Of a stretch of DNA of 64,000 nt, positions 18,788 to 28,506 are shown in pieces. The position numbers and the translations under genes were made by a program. The stretch spans positions 248,001-312,000 of the forward strand of contig OZ244251.1 of assembly GCA_965217175.1 (NCBI GenBank). The letters run 5' to 3'. The notes below the pieces were generated by a model. That model saw only the letters and a program-made list of their open reading frames with translations. It had not been told where the DNA came from and did no database searches. Origin of the DNA: Bin87 sp965217175 (GTDB lineage Bacteria; Chloroflexota; Dehalococcoidia; Lucifugimonadales; UBA3495). Numbering within the stretch: position 1 is the stretch's first letter; the number at the start of each line of letters is the position of its first letter.

Positions 18788-19468
18788 TTAACCGAACAAT
18801 CCGCTTACCCAGGTCCACCCCTGCACCGCGGCGTGTCCAGCATCCGCTGCCGGGCCGGAGTCGAAGCCGCCGATGAGGTACAGCAGGGTGAAAATTACTA
18901 TCCAGACGATATCAACGAAGTGCCAATAAAGACCGGCGATATCCACATCCAACCCAGAGGGACGACCGGCCGGGTTGCGGGCGGCGATGATTGCGATGGC
19001 GCCCAGCCAAACCAGCCCAAGCGTAACGTGGGCTCCGTGAAACCCGGTAAGCGTATAGAACGAACTGCTGAACAGGTTGGTTTCGTAGCGCAGACCCTCG
19101 ATTCGGAAGGCGTTGAATTCATACACCTGGAACCCGATAAACGTACCGCCCAGCAGGATGGTTAGAACCAGCCACTGGATCAACCGTTTCTGGTTGCCGT
19201 TGCGCGCGGCGGCCACTCCCATCACCATGGCGAACGAACTCATCAGCAACACAAACGTGCTGATGGTGGTGATTGGGACATCGACAATGTCTTCCGGGTA
19301 CGGTCCAACGATGCTCTGGCCGCGGTACACCATGTAGGTTGCAATCAGCGAGCCGAAGAACAGACAGTCGGACCCGAGAAACACCCACATCAGGAGTTTC
19401 CGGTGATTTATACCGGTGGTGGTTTCTTCTTCCACTGGCGGAGCGTGTGGGGTGTCTACGTGGGCCAA
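18788..19468 (-). CDS. coxC: Cytochrome c oxidase subunit III
   Basis: The 226-residue integral membrane protein has the subunit III pattern: RKLLMWVFLGSDCLFFGSLI at the first helix, GTFIGFQVYEF, then FYTLTGFHGAHVTLGLVWLG and a final YWHFVDIVWIVIFTLLYL. Subunit III supports proton pumping and oxygen delivery in the haem-copper oxidase. It is the third structural gene, 64 bases after coxA. Confidence 0.95.
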   Translation of the reverse strand: MAHVDTPHAPPVEEETTTGINHRKLLMWVFLGSDCLFFGSLIATYMVYRGQSIVGPYPEDIVDVPITTISTFVLLMSSFAMVMGVAAARNGNQKRLIQWLVLTILLGGTFIGFQVYEFNAFRIEGLRYETNLFSSSFYTLTGFHGAHVTLGLVWLGAIAIIAARNPAGRPSGLDVDIAGLYWHFVDIVWIVIFTLLYLIGGFDSGPAADAGHAAVQGWTWVSGLFG

Positions 19469-19532
19469 CGCGGGCCTCCTGGGTTAGGCAAGTACGGGTG
19501 TAGTCGGGTTCGGCATCGAATGAGCCGGACGG

Positions 19533-21401
19533 TTAATAATGACCTTCTGCGACATGCTCGGCGGCCGGCGGTTCGTTGGACCAGCCGATAACGCCGATGA
19601 TTGTGATCAGGCCGCCGACGAAACTGACCGGGAACCGGATGTAGTCCCATCCGACGTCGATCAGCAGGCCACCCGCGATCCAGGCCACGCCGAAAGACAC
19701 AATCAGCGGCCAGTAAGACGGGCTGGGCATGTGGATGGTAGATGCGTCGACGTGAGGCTCGCCAACCACCGTTTCACCGCGGGCGGCAGCTTCGCGCTTG
19801 GTGATCCAGAAATCGTCTTGCCCCTTCACCTGGGGAATCTCGGCGAAGTTGTACACCGGTGGCGGCGAAGAGATGCTCCACTCCAGCGTGGGAGCGTCCC
19901 AGGGATCGTTGCCAGCCGGTACGCCTTTGCGCGCGCTGCGGATGAAGTTGTGCATGAATATCAGGAAGCCCGCGACGATGAAGAAGTAGCCGCCGGTAGC
20001 CAGCATGTTCATGCCCTCCCAGCCGAAGCCTTCCGCGTAGGTATAGATGCGGCGGGGCATTCCGTTGAGGCCGGCATAGTGCATGGGGAAGAACGTGAGG
20101 TTCATGCCCACGAACATCAACCAGAAATGTATTTTGCCCATCGTCTCGTGGTACATCTTGCCCGTAATCTTGGGATACCAGTAGTAAATACCGGCGAAGA
20201 TGCCGAAGATGGCGCCGCCAAACAGCACGTAGTGGATGTGCGCAACGATGTAGTAGGTGTCCTGTTGCTGGAAGTCAGAGGGGGACACGGCGTGGGATAC
20301 ACCGGAAAGGCCGCCCACGATGAACAGGGCAACGAATCCGATTGCCATCAACATGGGTGTACGCAGGTCGATGGAGCCCTTCCACATGGTGCCGATCCAG
20401 TTGAATATCTTGACGCCGGTGGGCACTGCGATGAGCATGGTGGTGATGGTGAACACCGAGTTGGCGATGGGTCCAAGGCCCACCGTGAACATGTGATGAC
20501 TCCACACTGCCCAGCTCATGATGGCGATTACGATACCGGAGAACACCACCACGGGATAACCGAATAGCGGTTTACGGCTGAAGGTGGGGATTATTTCTGA
20601 CACCACGCCCATTGCCGGCAGAATCAGGATGTACACCTCGGGGTGTCCAAACAGCCAGAAGAGGTGCTGCCAGAGGATGGGATCGCCGCCGGCCGAGGCG
20701 TTGAAGAAGTTGGCGCCAAACTGACGGTCGGCGGTCAGCTCTATCAGGGCGACCGTTATGATGGGGAAGGCCAGCACCAGCAGGATGCTGGTAACCAGTG
20801 TCATCCACACGAACACCGGCATACGCATCAGCGACATTCCCGGAGCGCGCATATTGATGATGGTTACGACGAAGTTGAAACCGGCGGCCAACGATGCAAC
20901 ACCCAGCATCTGCAGGCTCAGCGCCCAGAAGTCCAAGCCCTTGCCGACGCTGAACGGGGCAGAGGTAAGGTTGGCATAGGAGAACCAGCCGGCGTCGGGA
21001 AGTTGCCCGATCAGGAAACCGGCGTGCATCAACAGAGCGCCGAACAGGAAAGTCCAGTACGAAAAGGCATTGAGGCGTGGGAACGCAACGTCCCGGGCGC
21101 CAATCATCAGCGGAATAAGAAAGTTGAAGAAGGTTGCGCCGAACGGCATGATCACCATGAAAATCATGGTGGTGCCGTGCATGGTGAACATGGCGTTGAA
21201 CCAGTCGGCGGAAATTAATGAAATATCGGCCTGGGCCAACTGCAAACGCATCAGACCGGCTTCGATGCCGCCCACGATGAAAAAGATGAAGGCGGAAACG
21301 CCGTAAAGGGCGCCGATTCGCTTGTGGTCAACGGTAGTTAGCCAGCTCCACAAGCCGGTATAAGTGGTAGGGCGGGGAATTACTCCGGTGATGGTAACCA
21401 T
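19533..21401 (-). CDS. coxA: Cytochrome c oxidase subunit I
   Basis: This 622-residue haem-copper oxidase subunit I carries the binuclear centre where oxygen is reduced. Visible landmarks are a haem-a His in MFTMHGTTMIF, the CuB His and Tyr cross-link region HPEVYILILPAMG, the CuB HH pair in AVWSHHMFTVG, and VAHIHYVLFGG with the haem His ligands. The length is slightly above the minimal subunit, with C-terminal hydrophobic helices at about 560-610. It is downstream of coxB (about 124 bases) and upstream of coxC. Confidence 0.97.
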   Translation of the reverse strand: MVTITGVIPRPTTYTGLWSWLTTVDHKRIGALYGVSAFIFFIVGGIEAGLMRLQLAQADISLISADWFNAMFTMHGTTMIFMVIMPFGATFFNFLIPLMIGARDVAFPRLNAFSYWTFLFGALLMHAGFLIGQLPDAGWFSYANLTSAPFSVGKGLDFWALSLQMLGVASLAAGFNFVVTIINMRAPGMSLMRMPVFVWMTLVTSILLVLAFPIITVALIELTADRQFGANFFNASAGGDPILWQHLFWLFGHPEVYILILPAMGVVSEIIPTFSRKPLFGYPVVVFSGIVIAIMSWAVWSHHMFTVGLGPIANSVFTITTMLIAVPTGVKIFNWIGTMWKGSIDLRTPMLMAIGFVALFIVGGLSGVSHAVSPSDFQQQDTYYIVAHIHYVLFGGAIFGIFAGIYYWYPKITGKMYHETMGKIHFWLMFVGMNLTFFPMHYAGLNGMPRRIYTYAEGFGWEGMNMLATGGYFFIVAGFLIFMHNFIRSARKGVPAGNDPWDAPTLEWSISSPPPVYNFAEIPQVKGQDDFWITKREAAARGETVVGEPHVDASTIHMPSPSYWPLIVSFGVAWIAGGLLIDVGWDYIRFPVSFVGGLITIIGVIGWSNEPPAAEHVAEGHY

Positions 21402-21525
21402 TATTTGGTCCTCCGCTGTGTCCGGTTCGCTGGCATTCTGGGCGATGGATTAGCGGTTTTCGTATCTCCTGATGAGTGGTTCGCTGGTTTGTCGGACATC
21501 TAATTTCATTGCGGATGGGATCGGG

Positions 21526-22830
21526 TTACTTCTGCTCCAGCAGATAGTCCACAAGGTCGCTCAACTGATCCTCGGACAGATCGGCACGGTGGTCGGCGCG
21601 GGCGCGGTATACCGTAGCCAGCTCCGACATGTGATTGCCGGGTTTGATGACATCTGGATTACGTATCCACTGTCGCAAATTCTCGCGGTTCAGGTCAACC
21701 AGGCCAGCGCCCAAGGTGGTCCGGAGGCCAAGGTCGGTGAGGTTAGGCGCCGCGAAGGCAGCCGCCGGTTCGTTTCCAGTACGTACATCCACCAACCGAT
21801 CTTCTGCCCGCTTGTTGAGCCACTTCATATAGGCGAAGAAAGTATCCATTCGGCTCATCTGAACGCCGGCGGCATCTGAAGTGCCCACGGTGTGGCAGGT
21901 AATACACTGGCCTTCGCCAAGGAAGACCAGCTGACCCCGCGCCGCCGAGGTGGACAACTGGTTGGGTTCGCCGAAGCCGTCGATCCACGCGTCGAAGTCG
22001 TTGTCAGTAAGGGCATGAACCCGGAATTTCATTTGCGCATGGGCGGTCCCGCAAAACTCGGCGCACTGGCCGTAATACATACCAATGTCTTCCGCCAGGA
22101 ACCACATTTCGTTGGAGCGGGTTGGCACCACGTCCTGTTTGCCGGCCAGTTTCGGAATCCAGAAGCTGTGAATCACGTCTTCGCTGATGAGTTCCATGAT
22201 AACGGGCCGGTCGACCGGTATCCGCATCTCGTTGGCCGTGGTCACCAGTTTTCCATTGCCGTCGGCGTCTTCGTACCGGAACTCCCACCACCATTGATGG
22301 CCGACAGCCTGAACCCGGAGCGGTTCCTTGCCCTCGGCTCTGGCCAGGGCGATGGCCTCGCCGGGTTCGAGCTTGAACAGCACGATCACCGACCAGATAC
22401 CCAAGCCCAGAATTAGAATGGTGGGGATTATCGTCCAGGCGATTTCCAGTGGTGTATGCCCGTGAGTTTGAGGCGGCAGCGGGTCGCCGGGCTTGCGTCG
22501 GTAGCGTATTGCCGCGTACAGCAGCGCGCCTTCCACCAGCACAAACACGACTACCATGGTCCAGAGCAGCACGTTGAAGAGCAGCAACTGCTCTCGGGCC
22601 ACCGGGCCGTGAACGCCGAACGTCGACATGGGTGCATCGGGATCGCAGCCCAAGGCCGCCAACAACAGAATGCCGCCCAGAATGGCCAACGCCCCAAGGG
22701 GCCGCCAACCACGGCGACGAATACGAGAAACGGCGGGGCTACTCACCGGATTATCGGTTCTGTTCGGAGAACCGGGGCCTTCTCGGTGCTTGGCAGGTGA
22801 GTCTTCCTCGGAAAAGGGCAACAGCCCCAT
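21526..22830 (-). CDS. coxB: Cytochrome c oxidase subunit II with C-terminal cytochrome c (caa3 type)
   Basis: Subunit II accepts electrons through its CuA centre. The CuA motif CAEFCGTAHAQM is present after the cupredoxin fold, preceded by HSFWIPKLAG. A C-terminal cytochrome c domain follows with the haem motif CITCH and a probable Met ligand in KPGNHM, making this a caa3-type subunit. Three hydrophobic segments are seen: a signal/anchor ending in AALGC and two transmembrane helices. The frame is open from 22905, but the ATG at 22830 (MGLLPF) is preferred because the upstream residues look non-coding and GGGGGT precedes 22830. Confidence 0.93.
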   Translation of the reverse strand: MGLLPFSEEDSPAKHREGPGSPNRTDNPVSSPAVSRIRRRGWRPLGALAILGGILLLAALGCDPDAPMSTFGVHGPVAREQLLLFNVLLWTMVVVFVLVEGALLYAAIRYRRKPGDPLPPQTHGHTPLEIAWTIIPTILILGLGIWSVIVLFKLEPGEAIALARAEGKEPLRVQAVGHQWWWEFRYEDADGNGKLVTTANEMRIPVDRPVIMELISEDVIHSFWIPKLAGKQDVVPTRSNEMWFLAEDIGMYYGQCAEFCGTAHAQMKFRVHALTDNDFDAWIDGFGEPNQLSTSAARGQLVFLGEGQCITCHTVGTSDAAGVQMSRMDTFFAYMKWLNKRAEDRLVDVRTGNEPAAAFAAPNLTDLGLRTTLGAGLVDLNRENLRQWIRNPDVIKPGNHMSELATVYRARADHRADLSEDQLSDLVDYLLEQK

Positions 22831-22953
22831 CGTGAACCCCCGATACGATAGCCGGGCAAAGCCGTCGTATGTGCAAAATTTCACTAGCGGCGGTAACGAT
22901 AGCATAAGCGACTTTGTGTGTCAATTTGAGATTGACGCAAACAAACTCTCTTT

Positions 22954-23892
22954 TTAGAAGGTTGAATCCACCATCACGGCCACGAACAACAGCGCCAGAT
23001 ATGCCAGCGAATACAGATAGGTAGCTTTGGCCCTGCCGCGCTCGTCGCTGCGCCACAACCGCCAGGCCAACCAGATGAACGGAGCGCCCAGCGCCGCCGC
23101 CGAGGCGATGTAAATCCAGCCCACCTGCGGCAATAAACCGAACATTAACGAGAGCCCCACCAACGCAATCGAGTAGAGGAAAACGTGCAGCGATGTCTGC
23201 ACGCGGGAGACAACCACCGGCAACATGGGCACGCCAGCCCGCTCGTAGTCAGCTTGAATCAGCAGCGACAATGCCCAGAAGTGCGGCGGCGTCCAGAAGA
23301 ACACGATGGCGAACAGGTACACCGCCGGCAAGTCCAGGCTCCCGGTTACGGCCGCCCAACCGACCAGGGGCGGTATCGCGCCGGCGGCGCCTCCGATCAC
23401 GATGTTGTTGGGTGTGGAGCGCTTGAGCCACAACGTGTACACGAACACATAGAAAAGGCTCGCCGTGAGGGTGAGGCCCGCTGCCAGGAAGTTGACCAGC
23501 GTAGCCAGCAGGGCGAAAGCTGCCACGTTCAGCGCCACGCCGAACGCCAGGGCGTATTTGGGAGCGACCCGATCCCCGGCCACCGGCCGGCTTCGGGTGC
23601 GGCTCATCTCCCGATCAATGTCGCGATCCAGGTGTTGGTTGATCGCGTTGGCGCCCCCCGAGGCCAGGGCCCCACCGATCCACACCCATGCCAGCATCAG
23701 CAACGGTGGGACACCCTCGGCGGCCATGAACATGCCGCCGGCCGCGGTTATCAGCAGCAGCGAGATGATCTTGGGCTTGGTAAGGGTCAAAAAGTCCCGA
23801 GCCACGGAGACCGGCGACAACCGGGGGGATGGACCGGATGCCAGCACCGCGGTTTCGGCATCTGGCTGCAGGGGTGGTGTTATCTGTGCCAT
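22954..23892 (-). CDS. ctaB: Protohaem IX farnesyltransferase (haem O synthase)
   Basis: CtaB attaches a farnesyl group to haem B, making haem O, the first step to haem A for the oxidase. The 312-residue membrane protein has the UbiA-type Asp-rich motif NQHLDRDIDREMSRTRSRP and the RPVAGD segment, plus the second Asp-rich-like loop after LIQADYERAGVPMLP. Multiple hydrophobic helices match the family. It lies 15 bases downstream of ctaA and is in the same operon as the oxidase subunits. Confidence 0.95.
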   Translation of the reverse strand: MAQITPPLQPDAETAVLASGPSPRLSPVSVARDFLTLTKPKIISLLLITAAGGMFMAAEGVPPLLMLAWVWIGGALASGGANAINQHLDRDIDREMSRTRSRPVAGDRVAPKYALAFGVALNVAAFALLATLVNFLAAGLTLTASLFYVFVYTLWLKRSTPNNIVIGGAAGAIPPLVGWAAVTGSLDLPAVYLFAIVFFWTPPHFWALSLLIQADYERAGVPMLPVVVSRVQTSLHVFLYSIALVGLSLMFGLLPQVGWIYIASAAALGAPFIWLAWRLWRSDERGRAKATYLYSLAYLALLFVAVMVDSTF

Positions 23893-23907
23893 TCTGGCCG
23901 GTTGCCT

Positions 23908-24885
23908 CTACGTTGTTTGATTGGAGTGGTTTGATTGGTGGTCTGTCATCGTCCGCGCCGACAGATAAGCGACGATCGCCATCGCCGCCGCCGCCGCCCA
24001 CACTGCCGTTGCCGCCGTGAGGTGGAGCGCCTGCCAGTGGGGTTGGAAGTCCAACCAGACGGTCACCGCACCGATGATAACCTGGGCCACAAAGGCTAAC
24101 AGGGTTGCCCAGGCCCACCATTTGACGGCCGTCGACGTCCCAGCGCCGGTGCCACTGCGCCAGACGGCGTACAGCAGCAGAATCCCCAGCGCCAGAACCA
24201 GATATCGATGGAACATGTGAATGGCCGACAGGTGATTCAAAGGAAATACCTGTCCCTGACAGAGCGGCCACGTGATGCAGGCGCCGGTCGCGCCCATTGC
24301 CGTTACCAGTGAACCGGACACGATGACTGCATATATACCCAGCGCCCCGGCGATGGCCCAGCGTTCGGAGCCCGCTCCGGCGCCGGCGAGGACCCGCCGC
24401 ATGATGGGAGTGCGGAACGATGCGAGCATAACCAATATACAAACGCCCAGCAGCGCTTCAGCGGTGGCCAGATGTACGGCGACCACGCCACCCGGCAGCT
24501 CGGTGAGCACCGTCACGCCGCCCAGCAATCCCTGAATGATGAGCAACGGCACCGTTAGCGCGGCCGGCCACCACACCCAGCGGTCGTTTCGATACCCCCG
24601 GAAGGCTACGACGGCAGTAACCACCACCAGCGGGCCCACGACTACCGAGGCGACGAAGCGATGGGTGTATTCGATGACCGCCGTGTATTCCCAGGGCGGC
24701 AGCAATCTGCCGTGGCACAGCGGCCAGTCGGGGCAACCCAGCCCGGATTCGGTGACTCTGACCACCCCGCCGATAACAACCAGCAAAAACGCGGAGACTA
24801 CAGTTGCAATGGATAGCCCCTGCAACCAGGTAAACTGCCGCTGCGGGTGGCGGTCGGTGCGTTCGGTAATGCCAATGGCTGCCAT
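23908..24885 (-). CDS. ctaA: Haem A synthase (CtaA/COX15)
   Basis: Haem A synthase oxidises the methyl group of haem O to the formyl group of haem A. The 325-residue protein has eight predicted membrane helices in two similar halves. The loops with conserved His and paired Cys are visible: VTESGLGCPDWPLCHGRLLPP in the first half, EYTHRF, and ATGACITWPLCQGQ with MFHRYLV in the second. It is the first gene of the oxidase operon, so its promoter should lie just upstream of 24885 on the minus strand. Confidence 0.95.
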   Translation of the reverse strand: MAAIGITERTDRHPQRQFTWLQGLSIATVVSAFLLVVIGGVVRVTESGLGCPDWPLCHGRLLPPWEYTAVIEYTHRFVASVVVGPLVVVTAVVAFRGYRNDRWVWWPAALTVPLLIIQGLLGGVTVLTELPGGVVAVHLATAEALLGVCILVMLASFRTPIMRRVLAGAGAGSERWAIAGALGIYAVIVSGSLVTAMGATGACITWPLCQGQVFPLNHLSAIHMFHRYLVLALGILLLYAVWRSGTGAGTSTAVKWWAWATLLAFVAQVIIGAVTVWLDFQPHWQALHLTAATAVWAAAAAMAIVAYLSARTMTDHQSNHSNQTT

Positions 24886-24975
24886 TTACAAATGATGGGG
24901 GAACCCGTCCAAATGCGGTCCGACCGGGAGCGGCGCGCTGGCCGGTATTCCATGATAAAACACCCCGGCCTAATT

Positions 24976-24984
24976 TGCTACAAT
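24976..24984 (+). promoter_or_regulatory. Putative extended -10, separated from its gene by a MITE
   Basis: TGCTACAAT is identical to the sites at 32-40 and 54605-54613. The next plus-strand gene starts at 25216, too far for a normal leader, but a 187-base element plus one 10-base target copy lies between. Removing these 197 bases leaves about 34 bases from the motif to the start codon, a normal spacing. Confidence 0.35.
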
Positions 24985-24988
24985 CACT

Positions 24989-25195
24989 CACCTACTGACA
25001 GGGCAATCGCATTTTGATTTTATTGCTCTCGTCTTTCCCGGGCAATTCCTCTCGTCTTTCCCGCGAAAGCGGGAATCCAGTGTCCGAAAGGATTGGAGAC
25101 CGTCCGAAATCCGACTCAATCTTGCTTTCTGGGTTCCGGCGCAAGCCTGAACGACTCAAGTGCGATTTACAATGCAATTGCCCTGCACCTACTGA
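24989..25195. mobile_element. 187-base MITE with 10-base target duplication
   Basis: The element spans 24999-25185. Its ends are CAGGGCAATCGCATT and the reverse complement of CAGGGCAATTGCATT (one mismatch in 15). It is flanked by identical CACCTACTGA copies (24989-24998 and 25186-25195). Inside is a TTCCCGCGAAAGCGGGAATCC-like hairpin at about 25058-25078, related to the hairpins at 12716 and 12818. It has no open frame of note. No full-length partner with these ends is seen in the window, so the transposase that moved it is unknown. Confidence 0.8.
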
Positions 25196-25215
25196 TTGGA
25201 GGGTTTGGCTGACCC

Positions 25216-25608
25216 TTGTTTTTTGCCCGCGCTAACAGTGCAATCCCGACCGGTTATTCGCGCCTCGCGCCGGTCTTTGTCGTTGTCGTGTTATTGCTGA
25301 CCATCGCCGGTTGCGGCGGGAAGGCGGACACCATCAGCAGGCACGGGAACGGGGAGAAGCTCTTTCCGGGTTTACCCAGCGTATCGGGTCATATCGACGA
25401 GGTGTCGGCCAACCCGGAGAATCCCCGTCATTTCCGCATTCTCCGCATCACCGATAACGACGGCCAGCGGTGGGAGTTTAAGTCGGAGGGCTGGGTGGGA
25501 GTGTCGGCGGGGCACCTGAAGGACCATCAGATTCAGGGCACCACCGTAACGGTATGGTACGAGGAGCAGGCGGGCGGGTCGCGGTTGGCGCGGTTCGTGT
25601 CTGACTAG
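25216..25608 (+). CDS. Small lipoprotein of unknown function
   Basis: The 130-residue protein starts at a TTG with GGAGGG twelve bases upstream. It has a lipoprotein signal (VVVVLLLTIAGC, lipobox IAGC) and a mature part of about 95 residues, GHIDEVSANPENPRHFRI to TTVTVWYEEQAGG, which looks like a small beta-barrel (OB-like) domain. I recognise no family. It would be anchored on the outer face of the membrane. The MITE immediately upstream probably separates it from its promoter. Confidence 0.7.
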   Translation: MFFARANSAIPTGYSRLAPVFVVVVLLLTIAGCGGKADTISRHGNGEKLFPGLPSVSGHIDEVSANPENPRHFRILRITDNDGQRWEFKSEGWVGVSAGHLKDHQIQGTTVTVWYEEQAGGSRLARFVSD

Positions 25609-25650
25609 GTAGGGAGCGCGGCAGCGGGGAAACTGGCGGCCAGTTATATT

Positions 25651-25714
25651 GCTCGCAATGGCGGGGCTTCGTCGGGATTGCCACGCCGCTGCGATCCTCG
25701 CGATGACAGGTGAG
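25651..25714. repeat. Dispersed CGCAATGAC-family repeat, copy 1
   Basis: An imperfect palindrome-like unit runs from TTGCTCGCAATGGCGG to GATCCTCGCGATGACAG. Related pieces (consensus GCTCCCCGCAATGACGG, with CACGTCG upstream) occur at about 33352-33380, 36932-36968 and 38432-38466. All lie between genes. It looks like a short interspersed repeat, not a gene. Confidence 0.6.
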
Positions 25715-25843
25715 CGGCGCACCCCGTGATGCCCGATGCGCACGCCGTTGGCGACGACCGGCCAGCAGGTTGCCCAACTTCCCACCTTGCCATAAACTGT
25801 CGCCACAACAGAACCGCACCCAAATCGCACGGGAGGCTTACCC

Positions 25844-27169
25844 ATGCCCCTGCCTACTCCATTGAAAGGCGTTCGCGTCGTCGACTTCACCTGGGTCCGG
25901 GCCGGCCCCTGGGCAGCCCGTTGGCTGGGCACTCTGGGCGCCGAAGTGGTAAAGGTCGAGTGGCCGCTGAACCTCGATACCCTGCGGCAAAACCGATTCA
26001 CAGTTCCTCCGGGCGTGGAACCGGGCCCGAACTCCACGGGTCAATTTGCCGATACCAACGCCAACAAACGGGGCATCAGCATCAACACCCGCACCGACCA
26101 GGGCCTGGACCTGGTGAAGCGGCTGATCTCGGTCTCCGACATCGTCATCGAAAACTTCAGCAGCCGAATCATGCGACGCTGGGGGCTCGGTTACGACGAG
26201 CTGCGAAAAGTTCGGCCCGACATCATCTACGTGTCCATGGCGGGATTCGGTCAAACCGGTCGCTACCATTGGTACGGAACCATGGGCCCGGCGGCCCAGG
26301 CCCTCAGCGGGCTGACGCATCTGTCCGGAATGCCCGGTAAACCGCCGGCCGGCTGGGGCTGGTCGTATCTGGACGACACCGGAGGCATGTACGGAGCCAT
26401 GTGTGCCCTGACCGCCCTGCGCCATCGCGCGGCCACCGGCAAGGGCCAGCACGTTGACCTGTCGCAAATGATCACCGGCATCACGTTGACCGGCCCGGCG
26501 ATGCTCGACCGCACCGTGAATGGACGTCCGGCGCGTCGGGAGGGATTCCCGCCCGGCAATCGCACCGTGTGGCCGGGAAACGAACCGGCAAACAACTATC
26601 GCGGTCCCATCGCCGCTCCCCACAACGCCTACCGCACCACCCCGGGAGGTTATAACGACTGGGCCGTCATCGCCTGTTTGTCCGACGGAGAGTGGCATAA
26701 ACTCGTGGAATTGATGGGCAACCCCGCCTGGGCAGACGACCGGTTCAACACCATCGAAGGTCGCCTGGAGCACCAGGAGGAGATGGACGGGCACATCGAA
26801 GAATGGACCAAAAACTTCACCAAGTACGAGCTGACCGATAAATGTCAGCAGGCGGGTATAAGGGCTATGGCGGTGCAGAGCAGCCAGGACCGGGTGGATA
26901 ACGACCCGCAGCTGCGCCACCGGGATATGTACGTACCCATGGACCATCCCATGCTGGGGCCGTGGAAGTTCCAGAACGCACCGTTCAAGATGCCCAAATC
27001 CCCGGCGCAGATGTCCAGCCCGCCGCCGATGATCGGCCAGCACAACCGGGAAGTCCTGGAGGATTTGCTGGGGCTGAAACACTCGGATTTGCTGGAAGGT
27101 TATGAGAACGGCATATTCTGGCCCACCACCATGGACCGGTATCCCTACATCGAGGAGGCCCTGCGATGA
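25844..27169 (+). CDS. CaiB/BaiF family CoA-transferase
   Basis: The 441-residue protein belongs to the class III CoA-transferases (formyl-CoA transferase/CaiB), which move CoA between carboxylic acids. It has the opening LPTPLKGVRVVDFTWVRAGP, the strand GAEVVKVEWP, a DTNANKRGISINTRTDQG segment, and YDELRKVRPDIIYVSMAGFG, all typical. The catalytic Asp is expected in the DDTGGMYGAMCALTALRHR stretch. The stop overlaps the start of a second family member (ATGA), so the two may form a heteromer or act on related acids. The substrate cannot be read from sequence. Confidence 0.93.
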   Translation: MPLPTPLKGVRVVDFTWVRAGPWAARWLGTLGAEVVKVEWPLNLDTLRQNRFTVPPGVEPGPNSTGQFADTNANKRGISINTRTDQGLDLVKRLISVSDIVIENFSSRIMRRWGLGYDELRKVRPDIIYVSMAGFGQTGRYHWYGTMGPAAQALSGLTHLSGMPGKPPAGWGWSYLDDTGGMYGAMCALTALRHRAATGKGQHVDLSQMITGITLTGPAMLDRTVNGRPARREGFPPGNRTVWPGNEPANNYRGPIAAPHNAYRTTPGGYNDWAVIACLSDGEWHKLVELMGNPAWADDRFNTIEGRLEHQEEMDGHIEEWTKNFTKYELTDKCQQAGIRAMAVQSSQDRVDNDPQLRHRDMYVPMDHPMLGPWKFQNAPFKMPKSPAQMSSPPPMIGQHNREVLEDLLGLKHSDLLEGYENGIFWPTTMDRYPYIEEALR

Positions 27170-28482
27170 CTTCCGCCAACAATGGCAACCAACCAGACGG
27201 TGTCGACCAGGGTGACGCTCGACCCGCCGACTACAGTTTGCCGGGCCCGTTGAACGGCCTGCGCGTGCTGGAAATCTGCGACGAGAAGGGCCAGTTTTGC
27301 GGCAAGCTGCTGGCCGACCTTGGCGCCGACGTGATCAAGATCGAACCGCCGGGCGGAGAAGCCTGTCGCAGTTTCGGTCCGTTCATGGACGATATTCCCC
27401 ACCGGGAACGCAGCCTGTCGTTCTGGCATTACAACACGTCCAAACGCGGCATCACCGTCAAACTGGATTCGTTGCAGGGGCGGGACATCATCAAGCGGCT
27501 GGCCGCAACTGCCGACATCGTCCTGGAGAGCCAGAGGCCCGGTTATCTGGATTCGCTGGGACTCGGCTACGACCATCTTTCCGCCGACAATCCCGGCCTC
27601 ATCATGTGCTCGCTAACACCCTACGGTCAGACCGGACCGTGGCGCGATTACGTCAGCAGCGACATCACGCACCTGGCCGGCGGCGGACAAATGGCGTCAT
27701 CGGGTTACGACGAGATCGACGTACCCAATGCTCCACCAATCGCGCCCGGCGGCGGCAACAGCTGGCACATCGGCGGCCACTACGCCTACATCGGCATGAT
27801 GGCCGCGCTGTACTATCGGTTCGTATCCGGCGAGGGGCAGTACATCGATGCGTCGATTCACGAAGCCTGCGCGCTGACCACCGAAGGAGCCATCGCCATC
27901 TACCTGTCCACCGGGCAGGTGGTACAACGGCATACCGGAAGGCACGCCGCGCCCGATATGTCGCCGGCCATCCAGTTCCCGACGGGAGACGGTGGTTGGC
28001 TGAATACCACGCGCTCCGGCACCAACCTGACGCCGGCTCGGCTGAAGTTGCTGGCCGACTGGTTCGGACAAACCGGTATGGCGGAAGACCTGGGCGATGA
28101 GCGCTATCAGGACCCGGATGTCATTGCCGAGGAGAACGACCACATCGTGCAGGTGATGAAAAACTTCTTCAACAACTCCACGCTGGAAGACGCCTTCCAC
28201 GGTGGCCAGCAGCGGGACTTCCCCTGGGGAGCCATTCGCAGCATGGACGAGATAGTCGGCGACGACCACCTGACCGATCGGGGATTTTTCACGCAGGTGG
28301 AGCATCCGGAATTGGGCCGGACGTTCACCTATCCGGGCGGCGCGGCCATCTATAACGGGTCGCCGTGGCGAGTCAGCCGTCGGGCGCCGCTGATCGGCGA
28401 ACACAACGCCGAAATACTGCAGGGCGAGCTGGGCCTCACCACGGGACAGATGCTGCTACTGGCCGAGGGAGGAGTGATCTAA
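27166..28482 (+). CDS. CaiB/BaiF family CoA-transferase (second subunit or paralogue)
   Basis: The 438-residue protein is another class III CoA-transferase with LNGLRVLEICDEKGQFCGKL, GADVIKIEPPGGEACR, YNTSKRGITVKLDS and PGLIMCSLTPYGQTGPW. Its start overlaps the upstream paralogue by four bases (ATGA), a sign of coupled translation. The N-terminal 25 residues are a hydrophilic extension (NNGNQPDGVDQGDARP). Pairs of unlike CaiB-type subunits are known for some succinyl-CoA:acid transferases, so a heteromeric enzyme is possible here. Confidence 0.93.
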   Translation: MTSANNGNQPDGVDQGDARPADYSLPGPLNGLRVLEICDEKGQFCGKLLADLGADVIKIEPPGGEACRSFGPFMDDIPHRERSLSFWHYNTSKRGITVKLDSLQGRDIIKRLAATADIVLESQRPGYLDSLGLGYDHLSADNPGLIMCSLTPYGQTGPWRDYVSSDITHLAGGGQMASSGYDEIDVPNAPPIAPGGGNSWHIGGHYAYIGMMAALYYRFVSGEGQYIDASIHEACALTTEGAIAIYLSTGQVVQRHTGRHAAPDMSPAIQFPTGDGGWLNTTRSGTNLTPARLKLLADWFGQTGMAEDLGDERYQDPDVIAEENDHIVQVMKNFFNNSTLEDAFHGGQQRDFPWGAIRSMDEIVGDDHLTDRGFFTQVEHPELGRTFTYPGGAAIYNGSPWRVSRRAPLIGEHNAEILQGELGLTTGQMLLLAEGGVI

Positions 28483-28506
28483 CAATCGGCTGTGGGACAA
28501 TAAGGC

